Assembly (NCBI RefSeq): GCF_900114095.1
Contig: NZ_FORV01000007.1
Span: 1 to 64,000, forward strand
Reading direction: 5' to 3'
DNA: 64,000 nt
Origin: Sphingomonas sp. NFR04
GTDB lineage: Bacteria > Pseudomonadota > Alphaproteobacteria > Sphingomonadales > Sphingomonadaceae
Position numbers and translations under genes: made by a program. Of the stretch, positions 26,064 to 34,405 are shown piece by piece (the first letter of the stretch is position 1; each line of letters starts with the position of its first letter). Under the pieces are notes generated by a model. The model did no database searches and was not told the DNA's origin. It was given only the letters and a program-made list of their open reading frames with translations.

Positions 26064-27616
26064 AGCGCGCGCTGACGCTCCTCACCACCGCCGCGCTCGC
26101 CGGCTGCTCGATGGCGCCGAAGGACGTGCGCCCGGCCGCCCCGGTGCCGCCGAGCTGGCCGGTGGGCGATTCCTACCTGCGCACGAGCGAGGCGACCCTG
26201 CCCGCGCTCACCTGGCGCGAGGTGTTCCGCGATGCGCGGCTGCAGAAGCTGATCGAGCAGGCGCTCGCCAACAATCGCGACCTGCGCGTGGCGGCGGCGA
26301 ACATCGCGGCGGCGCGGGCGCAGTACCGCATCCAGCGCGGCGCGCAGTTCCCCGAGGTCGACGCCAGCCTCGGCATCACCGAGCGGCGCGGCAATGCGAC
26401 GACGAACGGCACCGGGCTGGGCAATACCGGCACGGGAACCGGGACCGGGACCGGCACGGGAACAGGCACGAACACGGGCGGCACCGGCACGGTGGTCAAC
26501 ACCGGCGCCAACGGCACCGCGCTACGCACCAACTATTCCACCCAAGTGGGCATCACCGGGTTCGAGCTGGACCTGTTCGGCCGCCTTGCGTCGCTCACCC
26601 GCGTCCAGCAGGACAATTATTTCGCCACCGAAGCCGGCGCGCGCGCAACCCGGCTGACATTGGTCGGCGACATCGCCACGGCGTGGCTCAACTATGCCTC
26701 GGACGCGAGCCTGCTCGAGGTCGCCCGGCAGACCGCCAAGAGCGCCGAGGACAGCGTCCGCCTCACCCGCGCCCGGCTGGAGGGCGGCGTCGCGCCCCGC
26801 ACCGATCTGCGCCAGGCCGAGCAGACGCTCGCCACCGCACAGAACGACGTTGCCCGCCAGACCAGCGCGCTCGCCCAGGACGTCAACGCGCTGCGCCTGC
26901 TCGCCGGGTCGGAGGTCGACCCCGCACTGCTCCCCGCCTCGATCGAGCAGGCGGCCCCCACCATCGCGGCGGTGCCGGCCGGGCTCGATTCGAGCATCCT
27001 GCTGCGCCGCCCGGACGTGGTGCAGGCCGAATATCAGCTGCGCGCCGCCAACGCCCAGATCGGGGCGGCGCGCGCGGCGCTGTTCCCACGGATCAGCCTG
27101 ACCAGCGTGCTCGGCTTCGCCAGCACTGCGCTGTCCAGCCTGTTCGACGGCGACGCGTTCAACTGGCAGGCGGGCGGCACTGCCAGCTACGCGATCTTCC
27201 GCGGCGGCGCGGGCCGCGCCAACGTCCAGCTGAGCGAAGCGCAGCAGCAGGCGCAGCTCGCCAATTACGAGCGCGCGATCCAGACCGCGTTCCGCGACGT
27301 CGCCAATGCGCTCGCGGTGCGTGGCACGATCGACGCGCAGATCCGCGCGACCCAGCTGCAGGAAGAGGCCGCGGCCGACACCTACCGGCTGAGCGAGGCG
27401 CGCTATCGCGGCGGCATCGACACCTTCCTGCAAAGCCTCGTCTCGCAGCGCTCGCTCTATGCGGCGCAGCAGCAGCTGGTGACGGTGCAACTCACCGCGG
27501 CGACCAACCGCGTGAACCTGTACCGCGCACTCGGCGGCGATTCGCAGCTCGAGGTGACGCGCGACGGGCCGCAGCCGGTGGACGGCTCGGCGCCCACCGC
27601 TAATCCGGGCGGTTGA
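26060..27616 (+). CDS. Outer-membrane efflux channel lipoprotein (NodT/OprM type)
   Basis: A 518-residue TolC-like channel lipoprotein. The signal peptide ends LAGC (Cys16). Two repeats of the outer-membrane efflux fold are present, with LIEQALANNRDLRVAAANIAAARAQY opening the first and PDVVQAEYQLRAANAQIGAARAALFPRISLT opening the second. A Gly-Thr dipeptide run at about residues 124-144, coded by degenerate hexamers, is inserted just after the first beta-strand region where an extracellular loop is expected. With the two upstream genes it completes a tripartite pump. The ATG overlaps the permease stop by four bases. Confidence 0.93.
   Translation: MKRALTLLTTAALAGCSMAPKDVRPAAPVPPSWPVGDSYLRTSEATLPALTWREVFRDARLQKLIEQALANNRDLRVAAANIAAARAQYRIQRGAQFPEVDASLGITERRGNATTNGTGLGNTGTGTGTGTGTGTGTNTGGTGTVVNTGANGTALRTNYSTQVGITGFELDLFGRLASLTRVQQDNYFATEAGARATRLTLVGDIATAWLNYASDASLLEVARQTAKSAEDSVRLTRARLEGGVAPRTDLRQAEQTLATAQNDVARQTSALAQDVNALRLLAGSEVDPALLPASIEQAAPTIAAVPAGLDSSILLRRPDVVQAEYQLRAANAQIGAARAALFPRISLTSVLGFASTALSSLFDGDAFNWQAGGTASYAIFRGGAGRANVQLSEAQQQAQLANYERAIQTAFRDVANALAVRGTIDAQIRATQLQEEAAADTYRLSEARYRGGIDTFLQSLVSQRSLYAAQQQLVTVQLTAATNRVNLYRALGGDSQLEVTRDGPQPVDGSAPTANPGG
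26429..26491 (+). repeat. Hexanucleotide tandem repeat coding a Gly-Thr run
   Basis: About ten degenerate units (GGCACG, GGAACC, GGGACC, GGAACA) in frame within the efflux channel gene encode alternating Gly and Thr. Because the unit is six bases, gain or loss of units changes loop length by two residues without shifting frame. Confidence 0.85.
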
Positions 27617-27654
27617 CCGCACGCCCCTGCTTGTGGCAGGCGCATGCGCAGCGG

Positions 27655-27728
27655 GCGGGTATAGCACAATGGTAGTGCAGCAGCCTTCCAAGCTGAATAC
27701 GCGGGTTCGATTCCCGCTACCCGCTCCA
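27655..27728 (+). tRNA. tRNA-Gly (anticodon UCC)
   Basis: Cloverleaf by eye: acceptor arms GCGGGTA and TACCCGC, D-arm GCAC/GTGC, anticodon loop CTTCCAA with TCC as anticodon, and T-arm GCGGG-TTCGATT-CCCGC. The CCA end is encoded (27726-27728). The first anticodon-stem pair (27:43) is G:A rather than Watson-Crick. It lies 12 bases before the hemW start. Confidence 0.95.
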
Positions 27729-27739
27729 TTTTACACCCC

Positions 27740-28882
27740 ATGACACATGATCTCGCCCCGCTCGCACTCTATGTGCATTGGCCGTTCTGCGTGTCCAAAT
27801 GCCCCTATTGCGACTTCAACAGCCATGTCCGCGAGAGCGTCGACCAGGCGCGGTGGCGCGATGCGCTGCTGGCGGACCTCGCCCATGAGGCGGCGGCGCT
27901 GCCCGGGCGGCGGCTGGGCTCGATCTTCTTCGGTGGCGGCACGCCCTCGCTGATGCCACCGGAGACGGTCGCCGCGATCATCGATGCGGCCGCCAAGGCC
28001 TGGACGTTCGAGGACGGTGTCGAGATCACGCTGGAGGCGAACCCCTCCTCGGTCGAGGCCGCACGCTTTGCCGACATCGCAAGGGCCGGGGTCAATCGCG
28101 TGTCGCTGGGGCTGCAGGCGCTCGACGACGAGGCACTGGTCTTCCTCGGCCGCGCACACGGCGTCGACGAAGGGCTGGCGGCGCTGGCGACGGCACAGGC
28201 CGCATTCCAGCGGGTTAGCTTCGACCTGATCTATGCGCGACCCGGCCAGTCGCTGGAGGCGTGGGAAGCCGAGTTGCGCCGCGCGATCGGCTTCGGCACC
28301 GAGCATCTCTCGCTCTACCAGCTCACCATCGAGCCGGGCACGCGCTTCGCGACGCTGGCGGCCAAGGGCCAGCTGACGATTCCCGATGCCGACATGGGCG
28401 CCGACCTGTTCGAGATGACGCGGGCGATCACCGCGGCGGCGGGGCTGCCCGCCTATGAAATCTCCAACCACGCCCGCCCCGGCGCGGAGAGCCGGCACAA
28501 CCTCACCTATTGGCGCTACCGCGACTATGCTGGGGTCGGGCCGGGCGCGCATGGCCGGCGCGGCGGGCTGGCGACGCTGCGCCACAAGAAGCCCGAGAAC
28601 TGGCTGGCCGCGCTGGCCCGCAACGGCCATGGGATGGAGCGCGAAGACCAGCTCGACCCCGCCGATCGCGCGATCGAGGCGCTGCTGATGGGGCTCCGCA
28701 TCGGCGAAGGCGTGGACCTGGAGCGCATTGCCGTGCTGGCGGACGGGACGCCGCCGATCGACGCGAGGGCGCTCGACCGTATCGTGCAGCAAGGGCTGGC
28801 CGAGCGCGAGGGCAACCGGCTCCGGGTCACCGAGGCCGGCATGCCCGTGCTCGAAGCGATCCTCCGCGAAATCGTGGCCTAG
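27740..28882 (+). CDS. hemW: Radical SAM heme chaperone HemW
   Basis: A 380-residue radical SAM protein. The cluster motif is CVSKCPYC, CxxxCxxC followed by DFNSH (residues about 18-30), and GGGTPSL and ANPSS follow as SAM-binding elements. The C-terminal HemN-like domain shows SRHNLTYWRYRDYAGVGPGAHGR. HemW binds heme and delivers it to respiratory targets; it lacks the extra N-terminal segment of the true coproporphyrinogen oxidase HemN. Older annotations call it a coproporphyrinogen III oxidase-like protein. Confidence 0.93.
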   Translation: MTHDLAPLALYVHWPFCVSKCPYCDFNSHVRESVDQARWRDALLADLAHEAAALPGRRLGSIFFGGGTPSLMPPETVAAIIDAAAKAWTFEDGVEITLEANPSSVEAARFADIARAGVNRVSLGLQALDDEALVFLGRAHGVDEGLAALATAQAAFQRVSFDLIYARPGQSLEAWEAELRRAIGFGTEHLSLYQLTIEPGTRFATLAAKGQLTIPDADMGADLFEMTRAITAAAGLPAYEISNHARPGAESRHNLTYWRYRDYAGVGPGAHGRRGGLATLRHKKPENWLAALARNGHGMEREDQLDPADRAIEALLMGLRIGEGVDLERIAVLADGTPPIDARALDRIVQQGLAEREGNRLRVTEAGMPVLEAILREIVA

Positions 28883-28889
28883 GCGCCTG

Positions 28890-29072
28890 CCACCCTTACC
28901 CTTTCGGCGCTTCGCGCCTCCCTCCCTCTCCCAGAGGGAGAGGGAATAAGCGCCCTCTCCCTCTGGGAGAGGAGCATCGGGTGAACAGCGCACCGCGCTG
29001 TTCAGGCCCTGCCGGGGGCAGGGCCGACCCGATGCTGACCCGCCGCCGGAGGCGGTGGGGAGGGTGAGGGTG
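28890..29072. repeat. Family A palindromic repeat (copy 3)
   Basis: Nested inverted repeats fill most of the space between hemW and the LppC-like gene, which converge. The core is CCTCTCCCAGAGGGAGAGGG and its exact inverse separated by about ten bases. An outer ACCCTT...GGGTGAGGGTGA pair and an inner GGGTGAACAGCGCACCG/GTTCAGG structure surround it. Confidence 0.8.
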
Positions 29073-29078
29073 AATGCC

Positions 29079-30278
29079 TTACTGCGCGCTGGCCGGCGCC
29101 GCCGACACGGTGACGATCGACCCGTCGCGCACTTCCTGCACCTCCAGCGCGCGGGCGGCGACGCCGTCGCGGCCGAAGCGGAAGGCGCCGTCGACGCCGC
29201 CGAAATCATGGTCGACCAGCATCGAGGCCGGGAAGTCGGTGTTGTTCTTCCAGTCGCGGGCGATGCGCACCGTCAGCAGCACCGCATCATAGCCCAGCGC
29301 CGAGAGGCGGTAGGGCGCCGCGCCGAAGCGGTTGCGGTACTTCACTGCATATTGGCGATAGACGCCGTCGGGCACGCTCGCGAACCAGGAGCCGTTGAGC
29401 ACCGGACGGCTGGCGATGGCCGAATCGGTGTTCCACAGCTCGGTGCCGAGCACGCGCGCCGCCTTGCCCGCCCCCGAGCGGCGGATCGCCGGCACCGCCA
29501 GCGTCGCCGAACCGGCGCTGCCCGCGATCAGGATCGCCTGATAGGGCACGCCCGACAGCCTGGCGATCGCGGCGTTCATCGACCCCGGCCTTGCGTCGTA
29601 ATTCTGCATCGACAGCACCTTGCCGCCGGCACTCTCCACAGCGCGGAGGAAGGCGGTCGAGCTGCGCTGGCCATAGACGCCCGAGGGAATCAGCCCGGCG
29701 AACTGGGTGATGCCGTTGCCCTTGGCATAGTCGACCACGCGCTCGATCGACTGGGTCGGCGAATAGCCGAGCAGGTAGACGCCGTTGCCGGCGGCACTCG
29801 CGTCGTTCGAGAAGCTGAGCACCGGCACCCGCGCCTTGCGGGCGATCGGCGCGACCGCCCGGGCATCCTCGCCGAGCAGGGGGCCGAGGATCAGCTTGTT
29901 GCCTTCCGCCACCGCACGCTCGGCCGCGGCGATTGCCCCGCCCGGACCGGCGGTATCGTAGCTGGTGATGCGGATCGCATCGGTGTTGGTGTCGAGGATC
30001 GCCAGCTGGGTCGCGTTCTGCAGCGAGCGGCCGAGCCCGGCATTGGTGCCGGTCAGCGGCACCAGAAGTGCTACGCGGTGGCGCGCGACATCCTGCGGCA
30101 GTCCCTGCTGAATCGGGGTGCTGGGCCGCTCGGCCGGGCGCTCGGCGGGCGCGGTCGGCGCGGTCGGCGGACCGCCGCGCGGCGCAACGCAGGCGCTGGC
30201 CAGCAGGGCGAGACCGGTCACGGCCAAACGAAGGGACGCGATGCGTCCCGGTTGCGATCTGCCGCTGCCCTCTGCCAT
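29079..30278 (-). CDS. LppC/LpoA-like penicillin-binding protein activator lipoprotein
   Basis: A 399-residue outer-membrane-type lipoprotein. After a signal peptide with lipobox ASAC (Cys30) comes a Pro/Ala-rich linker, then a type 1 periplasmic-binding fold (about 65-390): HRVALLVPLTGTNAGLGRSLQNA, LILGPLLGEDARAVAPIARKARVPVLSFSND. In E. coli the LpoA C-terminal domain of this type contacts PBP1A and stimulates peptidoglycan synthesis; the sphingomonad protein lacks LpoA's N-terminal TPR domain, so the role is inferred. Start codons of this gene and rsmI are only 11 bases apart in divergent orientation, the order seen for LpoA and RsmI in many proteobacteria. Confidence 0.88.
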   Translation of the reverse strand: MAEGSGRSQPGRIASLRLAVTGLALLASACVAPRGGPPTAPTAPAERPAERPSTPIQQGLPQDVARHRVALLVPLTGTNAGLGRSLQNATQLAILDTNTDAIRITSYDTAGPGGAIAAAERAVAEGNKLILGPLLGEDARAVAPIARKARVPVLSFSNDASAAGNGVYLLGYSPTQSIERVVDYAKGNGITQFAGLIPSGVYGQRSSTAFLRAVESAGGKVLSMQNYDARPGSMNAAIARLSGVPYQAILIAGSAGSATLAVPAIRRSGAGKAARVLGTELWNTDSAIASRPVLNGSWFASVPDGVYRQYAVKYRNRFGAAPYRLSALGYDAVLLTVRIARDWKNNTDFPASMLVDHDFGGVDGAFRFGRDGVAARALEVQEVRDGSIVTVSAAPASAQ

Positions 30279-30289
30279 GACACTCCCCG

Positions 30290-31123
30290 ATGGAAAACAC
30301 GCTTGCGCCCGGCCTCTATATCGTCGCCACCCCGATCGGCAATCTCGGTGACCTGTCGCCGCGCGCCAGCATGATACTCTCACAAGCCCATGTGGTTGCA
30401 GTGGAAGACAGTCGCGTGACCGCCGGGCTGCTTCGCCACATCGGGGTGAAGCGGCCGATGCAGCCTTATCACGACCATAATGCCGATGCCGTCCGCCCCG
30501 GCCTGATCGCGCGCATGGGCAGCGAGGCGGTGGCGTTGGTGTCGGACGCGGGGACGCCGCTGATCTCCGATCCCGGCTACAAGCTGGTCCGCGACGCCCG
30601 CGCGGCGGGCCACACCGTGGTGACGATCCCCGGCCCCTGCGCCGCGATCGCCGCGCTGACCCTGGCGGGCTTGCCCACCGACCGCTTCTTCTTCCTCGGC
30701 TTCCTGCCGAGCAAGGCGCATGCGCGGTCGGAAGCGATCGCCGAGGTCGCGGCGATCAAGGCGACGCTGGTGCTGTACGAATCGGGCCCGCGCCTCTCCG
30801 CCTGCCTGTCGGCGCTCGCCGAGGGGCTGGGCGACCGCGAGGCCGGCGTCGCGCGCGAGATCACCAAGAAGTTCGAGGAGTGCGTGACCGGCACGCTTTC
30901 CACGCTCGCCGCGCGCTATGCCGAGGCGCCGCCCAAGGGCGAGATCGTCATCATCGTAGGCCCGCCCGGCGAAGCCCCGCCCGCGACGCTGGAAGACGGC
31001 GAGGCGGCGCTGGTCGAGGCGCTCACCCGCCTGCCCGCCTCCAAGGCGGCGGGCGAAGTCGCCAAGAAGCTGGGGCTGGACCGCAAGGCGCTCTACGCCC
31101 GCGCGATGGAACTAAAGGGGTGA
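30290..31123 (+). CDS. rsmI: 16S rRNA (cytidine-1402-2'-O)-methyltransferase
   Basis: A 277-residue tetrapyrrole-methylase-fold enzyme that, with RsmH, completes the double methylation of C1402 in the ribosomal P site. Signature segments are LYIVATPIGNLGDLSPRA, EDSRVTAGLLRHIG and VSDAGTPLISDPGYKLV; TIPGPCAAIAALTLAGLPTDRFFFLGFLP follows. The C-terminal RsmI-specific helix (ASKAAGEVAKKLGLDRKALYARAMELKG) is intact. It is followed by yraN, the usual neighbour, after a 97-bp repeat. Confidence 0.95.
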   Translation: MENTLAPGLYIVATPIGNLGDLSPRASMILSQAHVVAVEDSRVTAGLLRHIGVKRPMQPYHDHNADAVRPGLIARMGSEAVALVSDAGTPLISDPGYKLVRDARAAGHTVVTIPGPCAAIAALTLAGLPTDRFFFLGFLPSKAHARSEAIAEVAAIKATLVLYESGPRLSACLSALAEGLGDREAGVAREITKKFEECVTGTLSTLAARYAEAPPKGEIVIIVGPPGEAPPATLEDGEAALVEALTRLPASKAAGEVAKKLGLDRKALYARAMELKG

Positions 31124-31145
31124 TCTCCCGGCTTCCCCTCCTCAA

Positions 31146-31242
31146 CGTCATCCCCGCGAAGGCGCGGATCCATTGGCGCTGGTGCCGCGGCTCTTTCCCC
31201 CAGCGTCACGGCGAATGGATTCCCGCCTTCGCGGGAATGACG
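31146..31242. repeat. 97-bp REPIN-like repeat (family B, copy 2)
   Basis: Same terminal CGTCAT/ATGACG and length as copy 1. The left hairpin has one stem mismatch (GGCGCGG instead of GGCGGGG); the right hairpin is perfect. It lies between rsmI and yraN and ends 29 bases before the yraN start codon. Confidence 0.85.
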
Positions 31243-31271
31243 ACTGGTTGTGCGTCGACGTGCGGGACCAG

Positions 31272-31631
31272 ATGAAGAGCCCCAAGCGCCAGGCCGCCGA
31301 GCTGCGCGGCCGCGACGGCGAGCGTCGCGCCGCCTGGTGGCTGTGGCTGCGCGGCTGGCGAATTCTCGACCAGCGCGTGCGCACCCCCGCCGGCGAAGTC
31401 GACATCGTCGCACGGCGCGGCAGCCTCGTCGCGTTCGTCGAGGTGAAGACCCGCAAGACCGCCGCCGAACTCGATTTCGCCATCGACGAACGCCGCCTCG
31501 CCCGCGTCGCCGCCGCCGCCGAGCTGCTGATGCCGCGCTATGCCGGGCCGGGCGACGATATCCGCGTCGACGTGATCCTCATTGCCCCGCGCACGCTGCC
31601 TCGCCATATCGAGAACGCCTGGATCGGGTGA
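31272..31631 (+). CDS. YraN/UPF0102 endonuclease-like protein
   Basis: A 119-residue protein of the restriction-endonuclease-like fold. Conserved residues are visible: RDGERRAAWWL at the start, GEVDIVARRG with the Asp, and FVEVKTRK with the Glu-Val-Lys core, forming a D-(E)xK metal site. Members are thought to act on DNA or Holliday-type structures, but the physiological role is unsettled. The ATG at 31272 is used; upstream codons run through the repeat and are not conserved in the family. Confidence 0.9.
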   Translation: MKSPKRQAAELRGRDGERRAAWWLWLRGWRILDQRVRTPAGEVDIVARRGSLVAFVEVKTRKTAAELDFAIDERRLARVAAAAELLMPRYAGPGDDIRVDVILIAPRTLPRHIENAWIG

Positions 31632-31662
31632 CCTAGCCCGGCAAGACACCCAAGGAGGCCGC

Positions 31663-32616
31663 ATGCTTACCGTCGCCGTGCAGATGGACCCGCTCGATTC
31701 GATCAACATCGCAGGCGATTCGACCTTCGCGCTGATGCTCTCCGCCCAGGCGCGCGGCCACCGGCTGTTTCATTATGCCCCCGAGGACCTGAACTACAGC
31801 GCGGGCCGCGTGTGGACCAAGGCCCATTCGGTGACGGTGCAGCGCGTCGCAGGCAACCACTTCAGCTTCGGCGATTCGGTCAGCCTCGATCTCGGCGACG
31901 AGGCGGACGTGGTGCTGATGCGCCAGGACCCGCCCTTCGACCTCGGCTATATCACCGCCACCCACCTGCTCGAGCGCATCGCCGACCGCACGCTGGTGGT
32001 GAACGACCCCGCGCAGGTCCGCAACGCGCCGGAAAAAGTGTGGGTGCTCGATTTCGCGCAGTTCATGCCGCCGACGCTGGTCACCCGCTCGGTCGACGAG
32101 GCCCAGGCCTTCCTTGCCGAGCATGGCGAGATCGTCGTCAAGCCGCTGCACGGCAATGGCGGCAAGGCGATCTTCAAGATCGGCCGCGACGGCGCCAACC
32201 TCTCCTCGCTGATCGAGGTGTTCAACACCGCCTATCGCGAACCGCACATGGTGCAGGCCTTCCTCCCCGACATCGCCAAGGGCGACAAGCGCATCGTGCT
32301 GGTCGACGGCGAAGTGGCCGGCGCGATCAACCGGCTGCCCGGCGAGGGCGAGATCCGCTCCAACCTCGCGGTCGGCGGATCGGCGGCGAAGACCGAGCTG
32401 ACCGACAAGGAGCAGGAAATCTGCGCCGTACTGGGGCCCGAACTCAAGAAGCGCGGGCTCCTTTTCGTCGGCATCGACGTTATCGGCGGGCAATGGCTGA
32501 CCGAAATCAACGTCACTTCGCCCACGGGTATCGTCGCGATCGACCGGTTCAACGGCACCGACACGGCGGGCATGATCTGGGATGCGATCGAGCGCCGGGT
32601 CGCCGCACGCGGCTGA
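31663..32616 (+). CDS. gshB: Glutathione synthetase
   Basis: A 317-residue ATP-grasp ligase joining gamma-glutamylcysteine and glycine. It has the N-terminal VAVQMDPLDSINIAGDSTFALM substrate domain, then FMPPTLVTRS, the ATP-grasp lid VVKPLHGNGGKAIFKI and the metal-binding TEINVTSPTGIVAIDRF. Length equals the family norm. The start at 31663 has AAGGAGG six bases upstream. It follows yraN by 31 bases and precedes a DedA gene by 15; gshA is not in the window. Confidence 0.96.
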   Translation: MLTVAVQMDPLDSINIAGDSTFALMLSAQARGHRLFHYAPEDLNYSAGRVWTKAHSVTVQRVAGNHFSFGDSVSLDLGDEADVVLMRQDPPFDLGYITATHLLERIADRTLVVNDPAQVRNAPEKVWVLDFAQFMPPTLVTRSVDEAQAFLAEHGEIVVKPLHGNGGKAIFKIGRDGANLSSLIEVFNTAYREPHMVQAFLPDIAKGDKRIVLVDGEVAGAINRLPGEGEIRSNLAVGGSAAKTELTDKEQEICAVLGPELKKRGLLFVGIDVIGGQWLTEINVTSPTGIVAIDRFNGTDTAGMIWDAIERRVAARG

Positions 32617-32631
32617 TCGGGGCCTGACGCG

Positions 32632-33219
32632 ATGGCGGTGATCCTCGGCTGGGGCTATTGGGGCATCTTCCTGCTGATGGTGCTGGAGAACGTCATCCCC
32701 CCGGTCCCCTCCGAGGCGATCATGGGGATGGCGGGCATCGGCGCGGCGCGCGGGCATTTCGATCCCGTGCTGCTGGTGCTGGTCGGCACGCTCGGCACCG
32801 TGGTCGGCAATCTCTTCTGGTGGGAGATCGGGCGGCGGCTCGGCTATGAGCGGCTGCAGCCCTTCGTCGCGCGCTGGGGGCGCTGGCTGACCGTCGAGTG
32901 GCACGATGTCGAGCGGTTCAAGGGCTATTTCGATCGCTGGGGCGGCCCCACCATCTTCGTGTTCCGCTTCATGCCCTTCGGGCGCACGATCATCTCGCTG
33001 CCCGCCGGGCTGATGCACATGCCCTTCTGGAAATTCTGCCTCTACACCGCCGCCGGGAGCGCGCTGTGGAACGCCGCGCTGGTCGGTGTCGGCTACGGCC
33101 TGGGCTCGGCCATCGCCGAGATCGATCGCTTCGTAACGCCCGCAATCGTGATCGGCGTGGTTGCGATGCTGATCTTCTATATTTGGCGTGTACTTACCTG
33201 GAAGCCGCGCGCGGCCTAG
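32632..33219 (+). CDS. DedA/SNARE-associated family membrane protein
   Basis: A 195-residue inner-membrane protein. Family marks are ENVIPPVPSEAIMGMAG near the N-terminus (re-entrant loop with acidic residue) and FRFMPFGRTIISLPAGLMHMPFWKF with the conserved arginine. DedA proteins are thought to scramble or recycle lipids such as undecaprenyl phosphate or phosphatidylethanolamine, driven by proton motive force. It ends the rsmI-yraN-gshB run. Confidence 0.9.
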   Translation: MAVILGWGYWGIFLLMVLENVIPPVPSEAIMGMAGIGAARGHFDPVLLVLVGTLGTVVGNLFWWEIGRRLGYERLQPFVARWGRWLTVEWHDVERFKGYFDRWGGPTIFVFRFMPFGRTIISLPAGLMHMPFWKFCLYTAAGSALWNAALVGVGYGLGSAIAEIDRFVTPAIVIGVVAMLIFYIWRVLTWKPRAA

Positions 33220-33442
33220 CCGCTGGCGAGGCACCGCCGCGACTGCCCCACCGAACGTCGCCAGGACCCACGCAAATCCGCGCAAATCGCGCACTATTGC
33301 TCTTGCGAACGAATTGCAAAGATATTCCTGCCCCTAAGCCGAATCCCGGGTTGCAGCCTCGCTATTATAGGCCTATCCCGCCCTCGCTTTCGCGGCGCAT
33401 GTTCACGCGACCGCTTTGCTTGGAACCAACCAAGGAGATTCC
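33220..33442 (+). promoter_or_regulatory. Promoter region of the mdh/suc operon
   Basis: No gene is visible in these 223 bases. AT-richer patches occur at 33311-33340 and at 33362-33370 (CTATTATAGG, a plausible -10), and CAAGGAGATTCC supplies the mdh ribosome-binding site. No convincing -35 spacing or operator could be fixed. Confidence 0.4.
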
Positions 33443-34405
33443 ATGGCCCGCAAGAAGATCGCGCTGATCGGCTCCGGCATGATCGGTGGCACGCTCGCGC
33501 ACCTCGCCGCCATCAAGGAACTGGGCGACATCGTCCTTTTCGACATCGCTGAAGGCACCCCGCAGGGCAAGGCGCTCGACATCGCGCAGTCCGGCCCCGT
33601 CGAAGGCTTCGACGCCAACCTCAAGGGCGCCAACAGCTACGAGGATATTGCGGGCGCCGACGTCTGCATCGTCACCGCCGGCATCCCGCGCAAGCCGGGC
33701 ATGAGCCGCGACGACCTGCTCAAGACCAACCTGGGCGTGATGAAGGCCGTGGGCGAAGGCATCGCCGCGCACGCGCCCGATGCCTTCGTGATCTGCATCA
33801 CCAACCCGCTCGACGCGATGGTGTGGGCGCTCCGCGAGTTCTCGGGCCTGCCGCACCAGAAGGTCGTCGGCATGGCCGGCGTGCTGGACTCGGCGCGCTT
33901 CCGCCACTTCCTCGCCGAAGAGTTCAACGTCTCGGTCGAGGACGTCACCGCCTTCGTGCTCGGCGGCCACGGCGACACCATGGTTCCGGTGATCGAGTAT
34001 TCGACCGTCGCCGGCATCCCGGTGCCCGACCTGATCAAGATGGGCTGGTCCACCCAGGAGCGCATCGACGCCATCGTCGCCCGCACCCGTTCGGGCGGCG
34101 GCGAGATCGTCGCGCTGCTCAAGACCGGCTCGGCCTTCTATGCCCCGGCGACCAGCGCGATCGCGATGGCCGAGAGCTATCTGAAGGACAAGAAGCGCCT
34201 GCTTCCCTGCGCCGCGCACCTCACCGGCCAGTACGGCGTCGACAACATGTATGTCGGCGTGCCGATCGTGATCGGCAAGGACGGCGTCGAGCGCATCGTC
34301 GAGATCGAGCTGAACCCCACGGCGAAGCAGAATTTCGACGTCTCGGTCGACGCGGTCAAGGAACTGGTCGCGGCATGCAAGTCGATCGACTCCTCGCTCG
34401 CCTGA
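33443..34405 (+). CDS. mdh: Malate dehydrogenase (LDH-like type)
   Basis: A 320-residue NAD-dependent enzyme interconverting malate and oxaloacetate. The Rossmann motif is GSGMIGGTLAHLA. The substrate-loop segment AGIPRKPGMSRDDLL carries the two specificity arginines of malate enzymes, DSARFR holds another, and GGHGDTMVP contains the catalytic histidine. The type is the lactate-dehydrogenase-like tetrameric MDH usual in alphaproteobacteria. AAGGAG lies seven bases before the ATG. Its 3' end overlaps the next gene by 31 bases. Confidence 0.96.
   Translation: MARKKIALIGSGMIGGTLAHLAAIKELGDIVLFDIAEGTPQGKALDIAQSGPVEGFDANLKGANSYEDIAGADVCIVTAGIPRKPGMSRDDLLKTNLGVMKAVGEGIAAHAPDAFVICITNPLDAMVWALREFSGLPHQKVVGMAGVLDSARFRHFLAEEFNVSVEDVTAFVLGGHGDTMVPVIEYSTVAGIPVPDLIKMGWSTQERIDAIVARTRSGGGEIVALLKTGSAFYAPATSAIAMAESYLKDKKRLLPCAAHLTGQYGVDNMYVGVPIVIGKDGVERIVEIELNPTAKQNFDVSVDAVKELVAACKSIDSSLA

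Noticed and set aside
26429..26491. Contingency locus switching the efflux channel on and off
   Set aside because: The repeat unit is six bases, so slippage keeps the reading frame; only length variation is possible.
31173..31271. Longer YraN start upstream of 31272
   Set aside because: The extra codons translate the 97-bp repeat; the family begins near the MKSPKRQAAELRGRDGE segment.
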